Shown in pieces: positions 7,474 to 15,683 of a stretch of DNA of 30,240 nucleotides. The stretch spans positions 1 to 30,240 of the forward strand of contig JAEWHN010000245.1 of NCBI GenBank assembly GCA_023387775.1, given 5' to 3'. A program made the translations under genes and the position numbers. Below the pieces are notes generated by a model. It was not told the origin of the DNA, searched no databases, and saw nothing but the letters and a program-made list of their open reading frames with translations. The stretch's first letter is position 1. Each line of letters begins with the position of its first letter. The stretch is from Pseudomonadota bacterium. Its GTDB lineage: Bacteria; Pseudomonadota; Alphaproteobacteria; Rhizobiales; Rhizobiaceae.

Positions 7474-8250
7474 CTATGCGATTTGTTGTTGCAGCTGCGC
7501 GGCCGTGTCGATCCGAATGGATGTGGGCGTCAGGCCGTACATCCGCCGGCAGGTGCGCGTCAGGTGCGCGGAATCGGCGAAGTTTGCCGCATGGGCCGCT
7601 TCCGTCCACGAGTAGCCGCCGAACCCCATTTCGAGCGCGCGGTTCAGGCGCGCCCACAGCACATATGGGCGGAAACCAATGCCGGTCTGTTCGACGAAGA
7701 GATGGCGCAGGCGCCCCTCGCTCAAATTCGCAACCGCGGCGACGTCGGCAAGGGACATAGGATGGTCGAGGTGGCGTCCGATCCAGTCCATGGCCTGGAG
7801 GATGCGCGGATCGGCGGGATGGCGAGGCGGTGCGGACCCCGCGAGGCCGGAGATGAATGCCAGCGCCTTCTGCGCCAACACCTCGTCGTCGACGCCCTGG
7901 TCATAGGCGCCGGCCAAGTCGTCGACGTTCGCGTCGAGGGCCATGATCGGCCCGCCGTCGAAGCGCTCCAAAAGCGCCCGACCCAGCTGGCTTTCCGGTT
8001 CCAGCAGGATGTTGGCGATACGCCGGCCGGGCGCGCGGAACTCATGCGGTGCCCCTGGGCGCACGAGCGCTCCGTGCTCGTATCTGGACCAAGGCACACT
8101 GGCATCGAGCCGGAATTCCACCGGACCGTCAAACCCAACCGCAAGCTGAATGGCGTGATGCGCATGCAGATCGACCGGAGCCACGGCGATCCCGATCCAC
8201 AGGTTGCCGCCTCCCCAAAAGATGACCCGCCCGATCCCGCTGACTTTCAT
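7474..8250 (-). CDS. AraC-family transcriptional regulator
   Basis: The 258-residue protein has an N-terminal cupin-like sensing domain (histidines in DLHAHHAIQL around 28-36, then GALVRPGAPHEF at 60-71). A C-terminal AraC DNA-binding domain spans about 150-248: a first helix-turn-helix in MSLADVAAVANLSEGRLRHL, then GYSWTEAAHAANFADSAHLT for the second, and the closing RRMYGLTPTSIR. The ligand is unknown. It reads in the same direction as the YtkA-like and peroxidase genes behind it and is the obvious candidate to control them. No strong ribosome binding site is seen before the ATG at 8250 (an AAGG lies somewhat far upstream). Relation to the exo genes next to it is not evident. Confidence 0.88.
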   Translation of the reverse strand: MKVSGIGRVIFWGGGNLWIGIAVAPVDLHAHHAIQLAVGFDGPVEFRLDASVPWSRYEHGALVRPGAPHEFRAPGRRIANILLEPESQLGRALLERFDGGPIMALDANVDDLAGAYDQGVDDEVLAQKALAFISGLAGSAPPRHPADPRILQAMDWIGRHLDHPMSLADVAAVANLSEGRLRHLFVEQTGIGFRPYVLWARLNRALEMGFGGYSWTEAAHAANFADSAHLTRTCRRMYGLTPTSIRIDTAAQLQQQIA

Positions 8251-8303
8251 GAGCGGACTGTAACCTTGGCGCAGCCCAAGTACAGCCCCGATGCCGGATT
8301 ATC

Positions 8304-8319
8304 AGCGCTTATGTGCGCT
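8304..8319 (-). terminator. Weak hairpin after exoZ
   Basis: AGCGC (8304-8308) and GCGCT (8315-8319) with a 6-base loop lie about 24 bases beyond the exoZ stop. Only 5 bp pair and no T-tract follows, so this is a weak candidate for the end of exoYFQZ or a chance dyad. Confidence 0.25.
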
Positions 8320-8342
8320 ATCGGTGCAAGACGACTGCGGAT

Positions 8343-9422
8343 CTAGAAGTTGCTTCGAGCGCGAAGCCAGCGAAGCCGCACCAGCCGGCAAAAATCGCCC
8401 AAGGATCGCTGCATTTGCGGCCACGATCCCGGCAGAGGCAGGCCGGCCGCACTTCTGCGCTTCAGGGCGCGGGCAATCGGCTTTTCGATCAGTTCGTAGG
8501 CCGTCACGCCCACACCGACCCCGCCGACAATCGCAAGCGGCAGAGCAACGATGACCGGAAGCGACAGCATGGAAGCAAGCCTGGCTACGACCGAGATCGC
8601 AAGACTGTGCCAGAGATAGATCGAGTAGGAGGCGTCGCCCAGATAGGCCGCCGGCCGAAAACCCTCGATGAGACCGCCGCGCTCGAGCGCCAGCGTGCCG
8701 ATCACCAATGCCGCGGCCGCGGGGCCGAAAACCCAGGGCGTGAAGCCGGTGCCAGTGGCGCCGACAAAGGCAAAGCAGAGGACACCGACCAGAACCAGCC
8801 CGAGCCCCGTTGTCGCCGCGGCGATCTTCTCGTCGGCCCAGGCTTTGCCGATCAATGCCCCGAGCAGGAATTCGAGAATGATCGGATCGGTGTAGGTGGC
8901 AAGCAGCGGGTTGCTGCTCTCAAGCAGCAGGCCAAGGGCCACGAGCCCGACCAGAACCGAAGCCAGCGCGGCGAGCCGGCGACGCGAAGGCAGAAGCAGC
9001 GTTGCGGCAAACACGGCGTAGAAGAACATCTCGTAGTTCAGCGTCCAGCCCTGAACCAGCACCGGCCAGATCTCGCCGGTGCTGGGCGAGCGGTGCGGGA
9101 CGAAGAACAGCGACCCCAGGACATGGCCGAGCGTGAGCTTCAGTTTCGGAAACAGGCCGAGCAGCGCCCCGGCCACCATGATGGCGGTGGCGAGCCAGTA
9201 GACCGGCGCAATGCGCTCCAGGCGCCCGCGCAGGAAGCGTCCAGGCGCCACCGGCCGTGCCTGCGCGATCGTCCACATGATGAAGCCGCTGACGACGAAG
9301 AAGACGTCGACGCCCGCAGCGCCAATGGCGAAATGCGCGCCCGTCCGCTCGGCCGCGTGGAACACTACCACCGCCAGCGCCGCCAGCGCGCGCAGGTATT
9401 GAATGCCGTAGAGCCTGTTCAT
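8343..9422 (-). CDS. exoZ: ExoZ-like exopolysaccharide acetyltransferase
   Basis: This 359-residue integral membrane protein belongs to acyltransferase family 3. The N-terminus NRLYGIQYLRALAALAVVVF has the family's R-A-L-A-A/H motif, and GAAGVDVFFVVSGFIMW at about 35-51 is the second hallmark; about ten hydrophobic segments follow. In succinoglycan synthesis ExoZ adds acetyl groups to the repeat unit at the cytoplasmic membrane. The ATG at 9422 overlaps the exoQ stop (ATGA at 9419-9422), so it is translationally coupled as the fourth gene of exoYFQZ. An open frame continues 131 codons further upstream but runs through exoQ and is arginine-rich, so it is not coding. The arginine-rich C-terminus (RLRWLRARSNF) is cytoplasmic in style. 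Confidence 0.88.
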   Translation of the reverse strand: MNRLYGIQYLRALAALAVVVFHAAERTGAHFAIGAAGVDVFFVVSGFIMWTIAQARPVAPGRFLRGRLERIAPVYWLATAIMVAGALLGLFPKLKLTLGHVLGSLFFVPHRSPSTGEIWPVLVQGWTLNYEMFFYAVFAATLLLPSRRRLAALASVLVGLVALGLLLESSNPLLATYTDPIILEFLLGALIGKAWADEKIAAATTGLGLVLVGVLCFAFVGATGTGFTPWVFGPAAAALVIGTLALERGGLIEGFRPAAYLGDASYSIYLWHSLAISVVARLASMLSLPVIVALPLAIVGGVGVGVTAYELIEKPIARALKRRSAAGLPLPGSWPQMQRSLGDFCRLVRLRWLRARSNF

Positions 9423-10690
9423 CGGGCGTGCCGCAGGCCGAGCGGTGCAGGGGTCGGCTCGGTCGCAACGAGGCGGCAAGTAGCCTGCGACGTCGCCAGC
9501 AGGCCGGCGGAGTAATAGAGCATGAAGGAGCCCACGGCGTAGGGATGGATGATGTCGACCTCGAAGAAGGAACGCACGACGAGCATGGCGACCAGCCCGA
9601 ACGCCACGTGGGAAGCAAGGTTGTCGCGGTCGTCCAGCAGCCGCAGCAGGTGCCCGGCCGGCACGCACAGGACGATCACGGCCAGCAGCAGCAGGCCTAC
9701 CGCGCCGAGCTCGACCAGCACCTCGATATAGGTGTTGTGGAAATGGAAGCCGCTGCGCGAACCGATGTAGAACTCCTGCCACAGCCGCTCGGCTTCGGAA
9801 AAGCCCTGCACCCAATAGGCCTGGTAGCCAGTGCCGAAGACGGGAGACTCGGCCCAGGCGGCGAGCCCCTCGCCCCAGAGATAGGTGCGGCCGGTGAGGG
9901 TCGAATCCTTGCCAAAAGCCCCCAGCAGCAGGTCAACGCCGCCGACATTCAGGCCGACGAAGACGACGCATAGTGCGGCGACCAGGCCGGCAAGGAAGAA
10001 CATTTTCCGCGTGCGCGGGGCAAACAGAAGCAGCGGGCGCAATGCGACCAGCATTCCGAGCGTGGCAGCCGTGGCGATGATCGAGGTGGCCGACTGCGAG
10101 GCCAGCAGCGCATAGCCGGCCAGCGCAAGGGTGGCGAGCGCCAGCAGGCCCCACACACTGCGCTCGCGCAGGATGAAAAGGGCAGCGAAGGCGAAATAGA
10201 CGCCCAGCGAGGAGAAGAAGCCGAGCAGGTTCTTGGAGGAAAACGCGCCCACGAAGCTGTAATCGCCGTCGAGCGGATCATAGTGATAGCCGCCGAAGGC
10301 CAGGGAATAGAGCACCACGAGGCACACGCCGGCGAGAACGCCGACCGTAAGCGTGCGCACGCTGACGGTGCGCGCGGCAATTAGGGCGCAGACAATGTGC
10401 GACAGATATTGCACCCCGGCCCGCGCCGTCACATTTGGCGCGGCCGACCAGAACAGCGACAGGCAGGCAAGCAGGCCGAAGGCGACGATCCAGTGGAACT
10501 TTGCGTAGTTGCCCAGCGAATGGCGATAGTCCAAAGCAACCAGCGGCAGCCACAACGCATAATAGAGCAGGATCGAAGCCTGTCCGATACGCGTGGAATA
10601 GGCGAAGACGAAGATCGACAGCGCGACCGCGACGAAGCCGTATGCGAAATTTTGGTCCGGGCTGACGAAGCGAGCCTTGGCAATCTTCAT
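9419..10690 (-). CDS. exoQ: ExoQ-like polysaccharide polymerase (Wzy/O-antigen ligase type)
   Basis: This 423-residue polytopic membrane protein has about ten hydrophobic segments. The Wzy/WaaL-type region reads LTGRTYLWGEGLAAWAES followed by PVFGTGY at about 263-290, then the conserved FHFHNTYIEVLVELG at about 315-330 just before the last membrane helices. In S. meliloti ExoQ is needed, with ExoP and ExoT, to make high-molecular-weight succinoglycan. The start MKIAKARF at 10690 was chosen because the upstream in-frame extension overlaps exoF and is non-coding in character. It has no clear ribosome binding site and begins 10 bases after exoF, so its translation may depend on exoF. Confidence 0.92.
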   Translation of the reverse strand: MKIAKARFVSPDQNFAYGFVAVALSIFVFAYSTRIGQASILLYYALWLPLVALDYRHSLGNYAKFHWIVAFGLLACLSLFWSAAPNVTARAGVQYLSHIVCALIAARTVSVRTLTVGVLAGVCLVVLYSLAFGGYHYDPLDGDYSFVGAFSSKNLLGFFSSLGVYFAFAALFILRERSVWGLLALATLALAGYALLASQSATSIIATAATLGMLVALRPLLLFAPRTRKMFFLAGLVAALCVVFVGLNVGGVDLLLGAFGKDSTLTGRTYLWGEGLAAWAESPVFGTGYQAYWVQGFSEAERLWQEFYIGSRSGFHFHNTYIEVLVELGAVGLLLLAVIVLCVPAGHLLRLLDDRDNLASHVAFGLVAMLVVRSFFEVDIIHPYAVGSFMLYYSAGLLATSQATCRLVATEPTPAPLGLRHAR

Positions 10691-10700
10691 GCGGCCGGGC

Positions 10701-11978
10701 TCAGCGCTCGGCCGGCATGGCGACGCCGACCTTGATGACATCGCCCGGCAACACGGGCGTGTTCTCGTCGGCCGGTACCTCGCTTGCCTTGCCGTCCCTC
10801 TCGCGCACGATGAAATAGGCGATGACCGGCGCACTCTGGCTTTTGGAGCCCGCGGCCGCCTGCGGTCCATGCGACAGGGCCTCGCCCATCAAATCCTTGT
10901 ACATGGCTATCTTCAGGTTCAGCGCCTCGATGTCTGCCTCCGCCTGCTGGCGGCCCTGGGCAACTTCCGCGTCGCGATCGCTTTGCAGATTGGCGGCATC
11001 CTGGGTGGCCTTGCTGATGTCCTGCCTGGCGCGCAGGATCGAAGTTTCCATGTCGAGCACCTTGCTCTCCAGGTCGGCAGCCGAGCGCTCCAGCGACAGC
11101 ACCCGCGAGTTCACCACCAGTCCGCGCTCGGCAAGATTGCCGATGCCGTCGAGCTCCTTGCGCGACAATTCCATCTGCCGGGTCTGGGTGGCGATCTTCT
11201 TCTCCAGCGAGGCCACCTCGTTCTGGAGCAGCGTCTTGAGATCGTTCAGCGCCGCCAGTTGCACCTGCAGCCGCTTCTCGCGCGCGGCCTTGAAGGCGGT
11301 CTCGTCGGCGATCAGCTTCTTGCCCGCCTCGGTTTGCTTCAGGTCGTCGGGGAAGTCGATTTCGGCCTGACCGGCCGCCTCGGCGATCAACCTTGCTCGG
11401 CGCGCCAGAAGACCGTCGCGCTGCGAGACAAAGACATCGTAGTTGCCGCGCGCATTGATGAAGTCCCTCTCGACGCGAATGCCGGCTTCGGCGCCACGGC
11501 GCAGACCGCCGGCAAGGCTCACCGCCTTCAGAACGGTCAGGTCGGGCACATAGGCGTAGCGCCCCGGCGACTGCACATCGCCCGAGAGGAAGACCGGGCG
11601 GTATTCGGCCATTTCCACCGAGGCCTCGGGCCTGTCGACGAGGCCCAGCCTCTGTTGGAGTTCCGCACCGACTGCCGAGGCAACCTCTGCCGTGGTCTTG
11701 CCGGTGGCAGGCATTTCGCCGATGAAGGGCAGCGAGATCGAGCCCGATTGACCGATCGTGTATTCTCCGCTCAGCGACGACCAGTCGCGCACCGCGCCTT
11801 CGGCGGTCCGCCATTCGACGACACGGATGCGCAGCCTGTCCATTGCGCCCAGCCTGTAGTCCTCGGCCTGTGCCAGCGTCGGCGCCAGCCACGCGACGAC
11901 CGAAATTGCGAGAAATGCGCGGGCGGAGCGGACGGCCGCGAGCCTTTCGAGACGTGTCTTTCTGATCTGTCCGGTCAA
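10701..11978 (-). CDS. exoF: ExoF-like polysaccharide export protein
   Basis: This 425-residue exported protein of the OPX family has a signal peptide ending at AQA (36-38). A polysaccharide export domain follows (DYRLGAMDRLRIRV, then GEYTIGQSGSISLPFIGEM to about 125). An SLBB-type segment lies at about 129-160 (VFLSGDVQSPGRYAYV), then a long coiled-coil region at about 215-365, and a C-terminal fragment ending PGDVIKVGV. This layout is that of ExoF, the periplasmic/outer-membrane export partner that is also needed with ExoY for the first galactose step. The start is a TTG at 11978 preceded by AGGAAAGG with 6 bases of spacing. No upstream ATG competes. It follows exoY by 41 bases in the exoYFQZ operon. 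Confidence 0.93.
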   Translation of the reverse strand: MTGQIRKTRLERLAAVRSARAFLAISVVAWLAPTLAQAEDYRLGAMDRLRIRVVEWRTAEGAVRDWSSLSGEYTIGQSGSISLPFIGEMPATGKTTAEVASAVGAELQQRLGLVDRPEASVEMAEYRPVFLSGDVQSPGRYAYVPDLTVLKAVSLAGGLRRGAEAGIRVERDFINARGNYDVFVSQRDGLLARRARLIAEAAGQAEIDFPDDLKQTEAGKKLIADETAFKAAREKRLQVQLAALNDLKTLLQNEVASLEKKIATQTRQMELSRKELDGIGNLAERGLVVNSRVLSLERSAADLESKVLDMETSILRARQDISKATQDAANLQSDRDAEVAQGRQQAEADIEALNLKIAMYKDLMGEALSHGPQAAAGSKSQSAPVIAYFIVRERDGKASEVPADENTPVLPGDVIKVGVAMPAER

Positions 11979-12019
11979 AACGTGCCTTTCCTGACGATTT
12001 TCTTTTGCGGCGCAGCAGG

Positions 12020-12700
12020 TCAGTAGCTGCCGCGCGACGACAGCACCGCAGGCACCGTCCTTGCGATGATCTTGAGGTCGAAAGTGAAGGACCAGTTCTC
12101 GACGTAGTGCCGGTCGAAGGCGACGCGGGCATTGTAGGAGACGTCATTGCGGCCGCTGACCTGCCACAGTCCGGTAAGGCCCGGGCGCGTCGACAGATAG
12201 ATGTCAGCCGCCGCACCGTAGAGTTGCAGCTCTTCCTCCACCACGGGCCGCGGCCCGACGATGCTCATTTCCCCGCGCAGGATATTGATGAGTTGCGGCA
12301 GCTCATCGAGGCTGAGCTTGCGCAGCACGGAGCCGACGCGGGTGACGCGCGGATCATCCTGCAGCTTGCGGGTGGCGTCCCACTCCGCGCGCAGATGCGG
12401 GTTTCGGGCGAGGTGCTCGGCCAGCACCTCATCGCCGTTTTCGACCATGGTGCGGAATTTCAGGCAGCGAAAGCATTCGCCCCCGCGCCCGATTCGGCGG
12501 TGGCCGTAGACGATGCGGCCGCCATCGGACATTTTCACCAGCGCCGCCAGCATGAGCAGCAGCGGACCGAGCAACAGGAGCGCCGCGGCTGCGCCCAACA
12601 CATCGAAACCGCGTTTGACAGCGCCGCCGATCGGGGGCTGCGCCTTGCATTTTGGGCTGATCCCGGGGGTCAAATTGGCCAGCTTGGCAGCATATTTCAT
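12020..12700 (-). CDS. exoY: ExoY galactosyl-phosphate undecaprenyl transferase
   Basis: This sugar transferase starts the succinoglycan repeat unit by moving galactose-1-phosphate from UDP-galactose to undecaprenyl phosphate at the inner membrane. From the ATG at 12700 it is 226 residues, the length I recall for S. meliloti ExoY. KRGFDVLG leads into one hydrophobic hairpin (about 35-56). Then come CLKFRTM (79-85), DDPRVTRVG (115-123), LDELPQLINILRGEMSIVGP (131-150) with RPV, and GLTGLWQVSGR (174-184), all bacterial sugar transferase motifs. An ATG at 12715 is in frame, but GGAG lies inside that extension 7 bases before 12700, so 12700 is preferred. It heads exoYFQZ and is divergent from exoX, whose product is its expected inhibitor. 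Confidence 0.95.
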   Translation of the reverse strand: MKYAAKLANLTPGISPKCKAQPPIGGAVKRGFDVLGAAAALLLLGPLLLMLAALVKMSDGGRIVYGHRRIGRGGECFRCLKFRTMVENGDEVLAEHLARNPHLRAEWDATRKLQDDPRVTRVGSVLRKLSLDELPQLINILRGEMSIVGPRPVVEEELQLYGAAADIYLSTRPGLTGLWQVSGRNDVSYNARVAFDRHYVENWSFTFDLKIIARTVPAVLSSRGSY

Positions 12701-13320
12701 ATGGCAGCTCCGCAATAAAATGGCTGTGACAATAAAAAATGCCGCACTGCAGCACGACGTCGGCAGTGCCCCGATAGGCCAAGTGTGTGATCGAAATCAG
12801 ACGACCGGGAAATATCCGATCATATTTTGTAACAGCAGCTTACAATGCGCTCGTCGAACGACAGCAATTGCCGGCAAACACATGACGAGGCATGAGCCGG
12901 AGTTAAAGTAAAATATACAACTAAACTGTCGAATCCTCACAAAACGCGGAATCATGCTAACAATTCGACAAATTCCCGCGAATATATATTGGTAATCGCG
13001 CCGATATTTCCTACCGCCTCGAAAGAAAGCCAGGCACTCCAACGACCGATCCGAGTCCTCCCGCCACCAGATTTGCCACGAAGATTCAGCCGCCAACCGC
13101 GCTTTTGAAGCGGGAAAGGAAACCTCCGCCATGTTGCCGCGCGATTTGCCGTCCAATATAGATGCAACGCACGCCTCTTTGCGATAACCGCCGGTTTTCG
13201 AAGAATTCGAAGATAAATTCAGGCGCGCCGGCCTCGAAGAAGCGGTGCCTACTTGGGCGAAGGGCGATCGGGCATGATTTCCAGCGCATATGAGCGCGCA
13301 GACGGCACGAGGGCGTAAGC
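12701..13320. other. exoY-exoX divergent regulatory region
   Basis: These 620 bases separate the divergent exoY and exoX starts and hold no gene I can support. The part at about 12820-13010 is clearly more AT-rich than the rest of the window (for example AAAGTAAAATATACAAC near 12905 and GAATATATATTGG near 12980). Perfect arms TGTCGAAT (12927-12934) and ATTCGACA (12963-12970) stand 36 bases apart. AT-rich exo promoter regions are bound by MucR/Ros-type regulators in rhizobia; that this region is bound is inference. The half nearest exoX (13020-13320) is GC-rich again. Confidence 0.6.
12734..12769 (-). promoter_or_regulatory. Terminator-like structure in the exoY leader
   Basis: On the minus strand, GCACTGC (12769-12763) pairs with GCAGTGC (12750-12744) around a 12-base loop, and GGCATTTTTTATT follows. 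An overlapping alternative stem, TGCCG with CGGCA, ends exactly at the run of six T. The two stems share bases and exclude each other. The T-run ends 33 bases before the exoY ATG. This is the form of an intrinsic terminator in a leader; whether transcription starts upstream of it is unknown. Confidence 0.5.
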
Positions 13321-13611
13321 ATGTCCTTCGTGCTGTTTTTCCGCGGCCTCGTCGGAGTGCTGATAGCGTTCGCGATCACCACCTACATCATCACCCAGTC
13401 GGTGTGGACCACTCTTGTCCAGACCATGATCTGCGCCGTTCTCCTGCAAGCCGGCTACTTTGCGGCTGTCCTGTTCATGATCTGGCGCGCGGGCCCCAAG
13501 CCCGCCCAAAGCGAGGCGAATGGCAAGGCTGATCAACAAGCCTCGGCCGACGGCGACGTTCACGGCAAGGACGGCCACCTGCCCGGCGTCCCGCCTTCGC
13601 CGCACCACTAG
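13321..13611 (+). CDS. exoX: ExoX/SyrA-family exopolysaccharide production repressor
   Basis: This 96-residue membrane protein has hydrophobic segments at about 5-26 and 33-56 (FFRGLVGVLIAFAITTYIIT and QTMICAVLLQAGYFAAVLF), followed by a hydrophilic, cytoplasm-like tail rich in D, H, P and S. Size, pattern and place beside exoY match ExoX, which lowers succinoglycan synthesis after translation, apparently by interfering with ExoY; the exoX/exoY ratio sets output in S. meliloti. GAGGG sits 7 bases before the ATG. It is transcribed away from exoY and followed after about 90 bases by exoU in the same direction. Confidence 0.85.
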   Translation: MSFVLFFRGLVGVLIAFAITTYIITQSVWTTLVQTMICAVLLQAGYFAAVLFMIWRAGPKPAQSEANGKADQQASADGDVHGKDGHLPGVPPSPHH

Positions 13612-13703
13612 CGCTTTCCCCCACAGCCCGGGTCACACAATCGCCTTTCGCGAATGCGAACGGTCCATCCTGCGATTCGAGCCCTGGCGGGCGGCAGTGC
13701 GAG

Positions 13704-14729
13704 ATGGAGAGGCACGTGACATCAGGCCAGGCGCCAGTGTGCGTCATTATTGCAGCCATGAACGCCAGCGGCACGATTGCCCGCGCCATCGGCTCGGCGC
13801 TTCGCGAGCCCGAGGTCTGCGAGGTGCTGGTGGTCGACGACGGGTCGAGCGACGACACGGCGGAGGTTTCGCTTGGCGCGGACGACGGCACGGGACGATT
13901 GCGGATCTTGCGGCTGGAAGCCAACCGGGGGCCGGCCTTTGCCCGAAACCATGCCATTGCGCGCTCCGCCGCGCCGCTGATCGCAATTCTCGACGCCGAC
14001 GACTTCTTTCTTCCGGGCCGCTTCATGGGCTTGCTGGCCGAAGACGAATGGGATTTCGTCGCCGACAACATAGCTTTCATCGACGCGCGCATTGCGCATG
14101 TCGAGCCGGAGGTTGGCGCCTTCGCGCCCGAGCCACGCATCCTTGATCTGGCAGCCTTCATCGAAGGCAACATCTCGCGGCGCGGTGCCTCGCGCGGAGA
14201 GATCGGCTTCCTGAAACCGGTGATGCGCCGCAGCTTCCTCGAAGCGCATGGACTGCAGTACCGCGAGGAACTGCGGCTGGGCGAAGACTACGACCTTTAT
14301 GCCCGCGCCCTGCTGCGGGGCGCGCGCTACAAGGTGGTTCATGCCTGCGGCTATGGCGCGGTGGTGCGCCACAATTCGCTAAGCGGGCAACACAGGACGC
14401 TCGACCTTAAACGGCTCTATGAAGCCGATCGCGCCATGCTCGCATCCGGCGAAGTGCCGGCTCATGCGCAGCACTTGCTGGAGAAACACGAGCGCCACAT
14501 CCGCGCCCGCTATGAGCTGCGGCGCTTTCTCGATGAGAAGAAGGAACGCGGGCTGATGCGGGCAGGCCTGCGCGCCCTTGCGCGGCCGACCACCCTGTCC
14601 GCCATTGTCGGCGGCGTCGCGGCCGACAAGCTCGACGCGTTCAGGGTGGCGAAGCGCGGGCCTGTGGAGCACGACGGACCTGCGCCGCTGCGCTATCTGC
14701 TCCCCGCCCGGCCCGCCGCTCAGAAATAG
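13704..14729 (+). CDS. exoU: ExoU-like glucosyltransferase
   Basis: This 341-residue cytoplasmic family 2 glycosyltransferase has VIIAAMNASGTIARA near 14-28, the nucleotide-binding VVDDGSSD at 43-50, the metal-binding DADD at 97-100, and LRLGEDYDLYARALLRG near 191-207. By position in the cluster it corresponds to ExoU, which adds the sixth glucose (beta-1,6) of the succinoglycan side chain. The start is uncertain: ATG at 13704, or GTG at 13716, the latter having GGAG six bases upstream. Its end overlaps the convergent exoV gene by 10 bases. It resembles ExoO in the same cluster (shared KPV...F...HGL.Y...LR.GEDY pattern), suggesting an old duplication. Confidence 0.88.
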   Translation: MERHVTSGQAPVCVIIAAMNASGTIARAIGSALREPEVCEVLVVDDGSSDDTAEVSLGADDGTGRLRILRLEANRGPAFARNHAIARSAAPLIAILDADDFFLPGRFMGLLAEDEWDFVADNIAFIDARIAHVEPEVGAFAPEPRILDLAAFIEGNISRRGASRGEIGFLKPVMRRSFLEAHGLQYREELRLGEDYDLYARALLRGARYKVVHACGYGAVVRHNSLSGQHRTLDLKRLYEADRAMLASGEVPAHAQHLLEKHERHIRARYELRRFLDEKKERGLMRAGLRALARPTTLSAIVGGVAADKLDAFRVAKRGPVEHDGPAPLRYLLPARPAAQK

Positions 14730-15673
14730 TCGCGGCGAATTTCTTGCAGCACATGGCGCAGACGCTGCTTGCGCTCGGCGAGTGCTGCATCGGCGCTGAG
14801 CTGCGGGGTGGCGCGCCGTGCCTGCCGCAAGGCGAGCGTGGAAGGCGCCGCCAGCACCTGCTTGGCCAAGCCGCGCAGGCCCGCCGAGCGAGGCGTCTCG
14901 GCGCGCGTTATCACCAGGCTTTCGTCGAATTGACGGCTGTTCGGATTCTCGCTTTCCGAAACCTTGCTCTCGAACTCCATGCCCCAGAAGCGCGCGCCCT
15001 TGGTGATCGCCTCGGCGCGTGAGGAAATCGGCACGTGGCGCGGCCGGTAGTCGACGCCAAGGCTCGCCGCCCAGTCCTGCCACTTGAAGCTGTTGATGGA
15101 GCGTGACGTGCTGACGGCAACCCAGGGCACGCGAAAGGCATCGGCAAGGATGGCCGCGTGCATGGATTCAGCCACCACCAGTTCGGCCTGTGCGATGGCG
15201 CGAATGACCGCCTTGGCCTCGCCGCACGGGTCGACATAACCCAGCCCCGCGGCCTGGCAGACGACCGGCCAGATGCCGCCGACAGTGGATTCCCAATGCG
15301 GCACGAAAATCGCGCCGCCCGTCTTCGGCAGGTTCTGGAACTCCGGCATGTCCGCCACCATCACCGCGGGGTCGACGATGCCGAGGCTGTCGTCGATGCC
15401 GAGCTTGCCCGCCGTGAGCGGCCCGCGCACGCAGCGAATGTCCCATTCCGCCGCATCGGAGAAATCGGGCAGCGAGCCATAGCCGAAGCCGCTGCCGATC
15501 ACGAGCTTCCTCACGCCCTGCGGCAGCAGCGCCCGGTTGAGCACCGTGCCGACGCCGACGAGAAGCACGTCCGCGTGAACCTCGCGAAAGCCCGGGAGCA
15601 GGAAGTCCCAGAGCCAGAGGTTGAGGTCGTCGCCGAAATTGCCGTGAGCGGATTCCCAGTAGAACGGATGCAT
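14720..15673 (-). CDS. exoV: ExoV-like pyruvyltransferase
   Basis: The product is 317 residues of the polysaccharide pyruvyl transferase family. The N-terminal GNFGDDLNLWLWDFLLPG and the mid-part G-S-G-F-G-Y-G-S, VRGPLTAGKLGI and VVAESMHAAILADAFRVPWV segments are characteristic. ExoV adds a pyruvyl ketal to the terminal glucose of the succinoglycan unit, using phosphoenolpyruvate; without it in S. meliloti the polymer is not exported. It starts 10 bases after exoW on the same strand, with GAGG just before the ATG, so exoW and exoV form an operon. Its last 10 bases overlap exoU from the other strand. Confidence 0.9.
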   Translation of the reverse strand: MHPFYWESAHGNFGDDLNLWLWDFLLPGFREVHADVLLVGVGTVLNRALLPQGVRKLVIGSGFGYGSLPDFSDAAEWDIRCVRGPLTAGKLGIDDSLGIVDPAVMVADMPEFQNLPKTGGAIFVPHWESTVGGIWPVVCQAAGLGYVDPCGEAKAVIRAIAQAELVVAESMHAAILADAFRVPWVAVSTSRSINSFKWQDWAASLGVDYRPRHVPISSRAEAITKGARFWGMEFESKVSESENPNSRQFDESLVITRAETPRSAGLRGLAKQVLAAPSTLALRQARRATPQLSADAALAERKQRLRHVLQEIRRDYF

Positions 15674-15683
15674 GAGGCCTCGG

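Noticed and set aside
9423..9815. A 131-codon N-terminal extension of exoZ
   Set aside because: It lies wholly inside exoQ in another frame and is arginine/proline-rich; the ATGA overlap at 9419-9422 gives the natural start.
12701..13320. Possible small genes in the exoY-exoX interval
   Set aside because: Frames on both strands are short, lack ribosome sites and change composition along their length.
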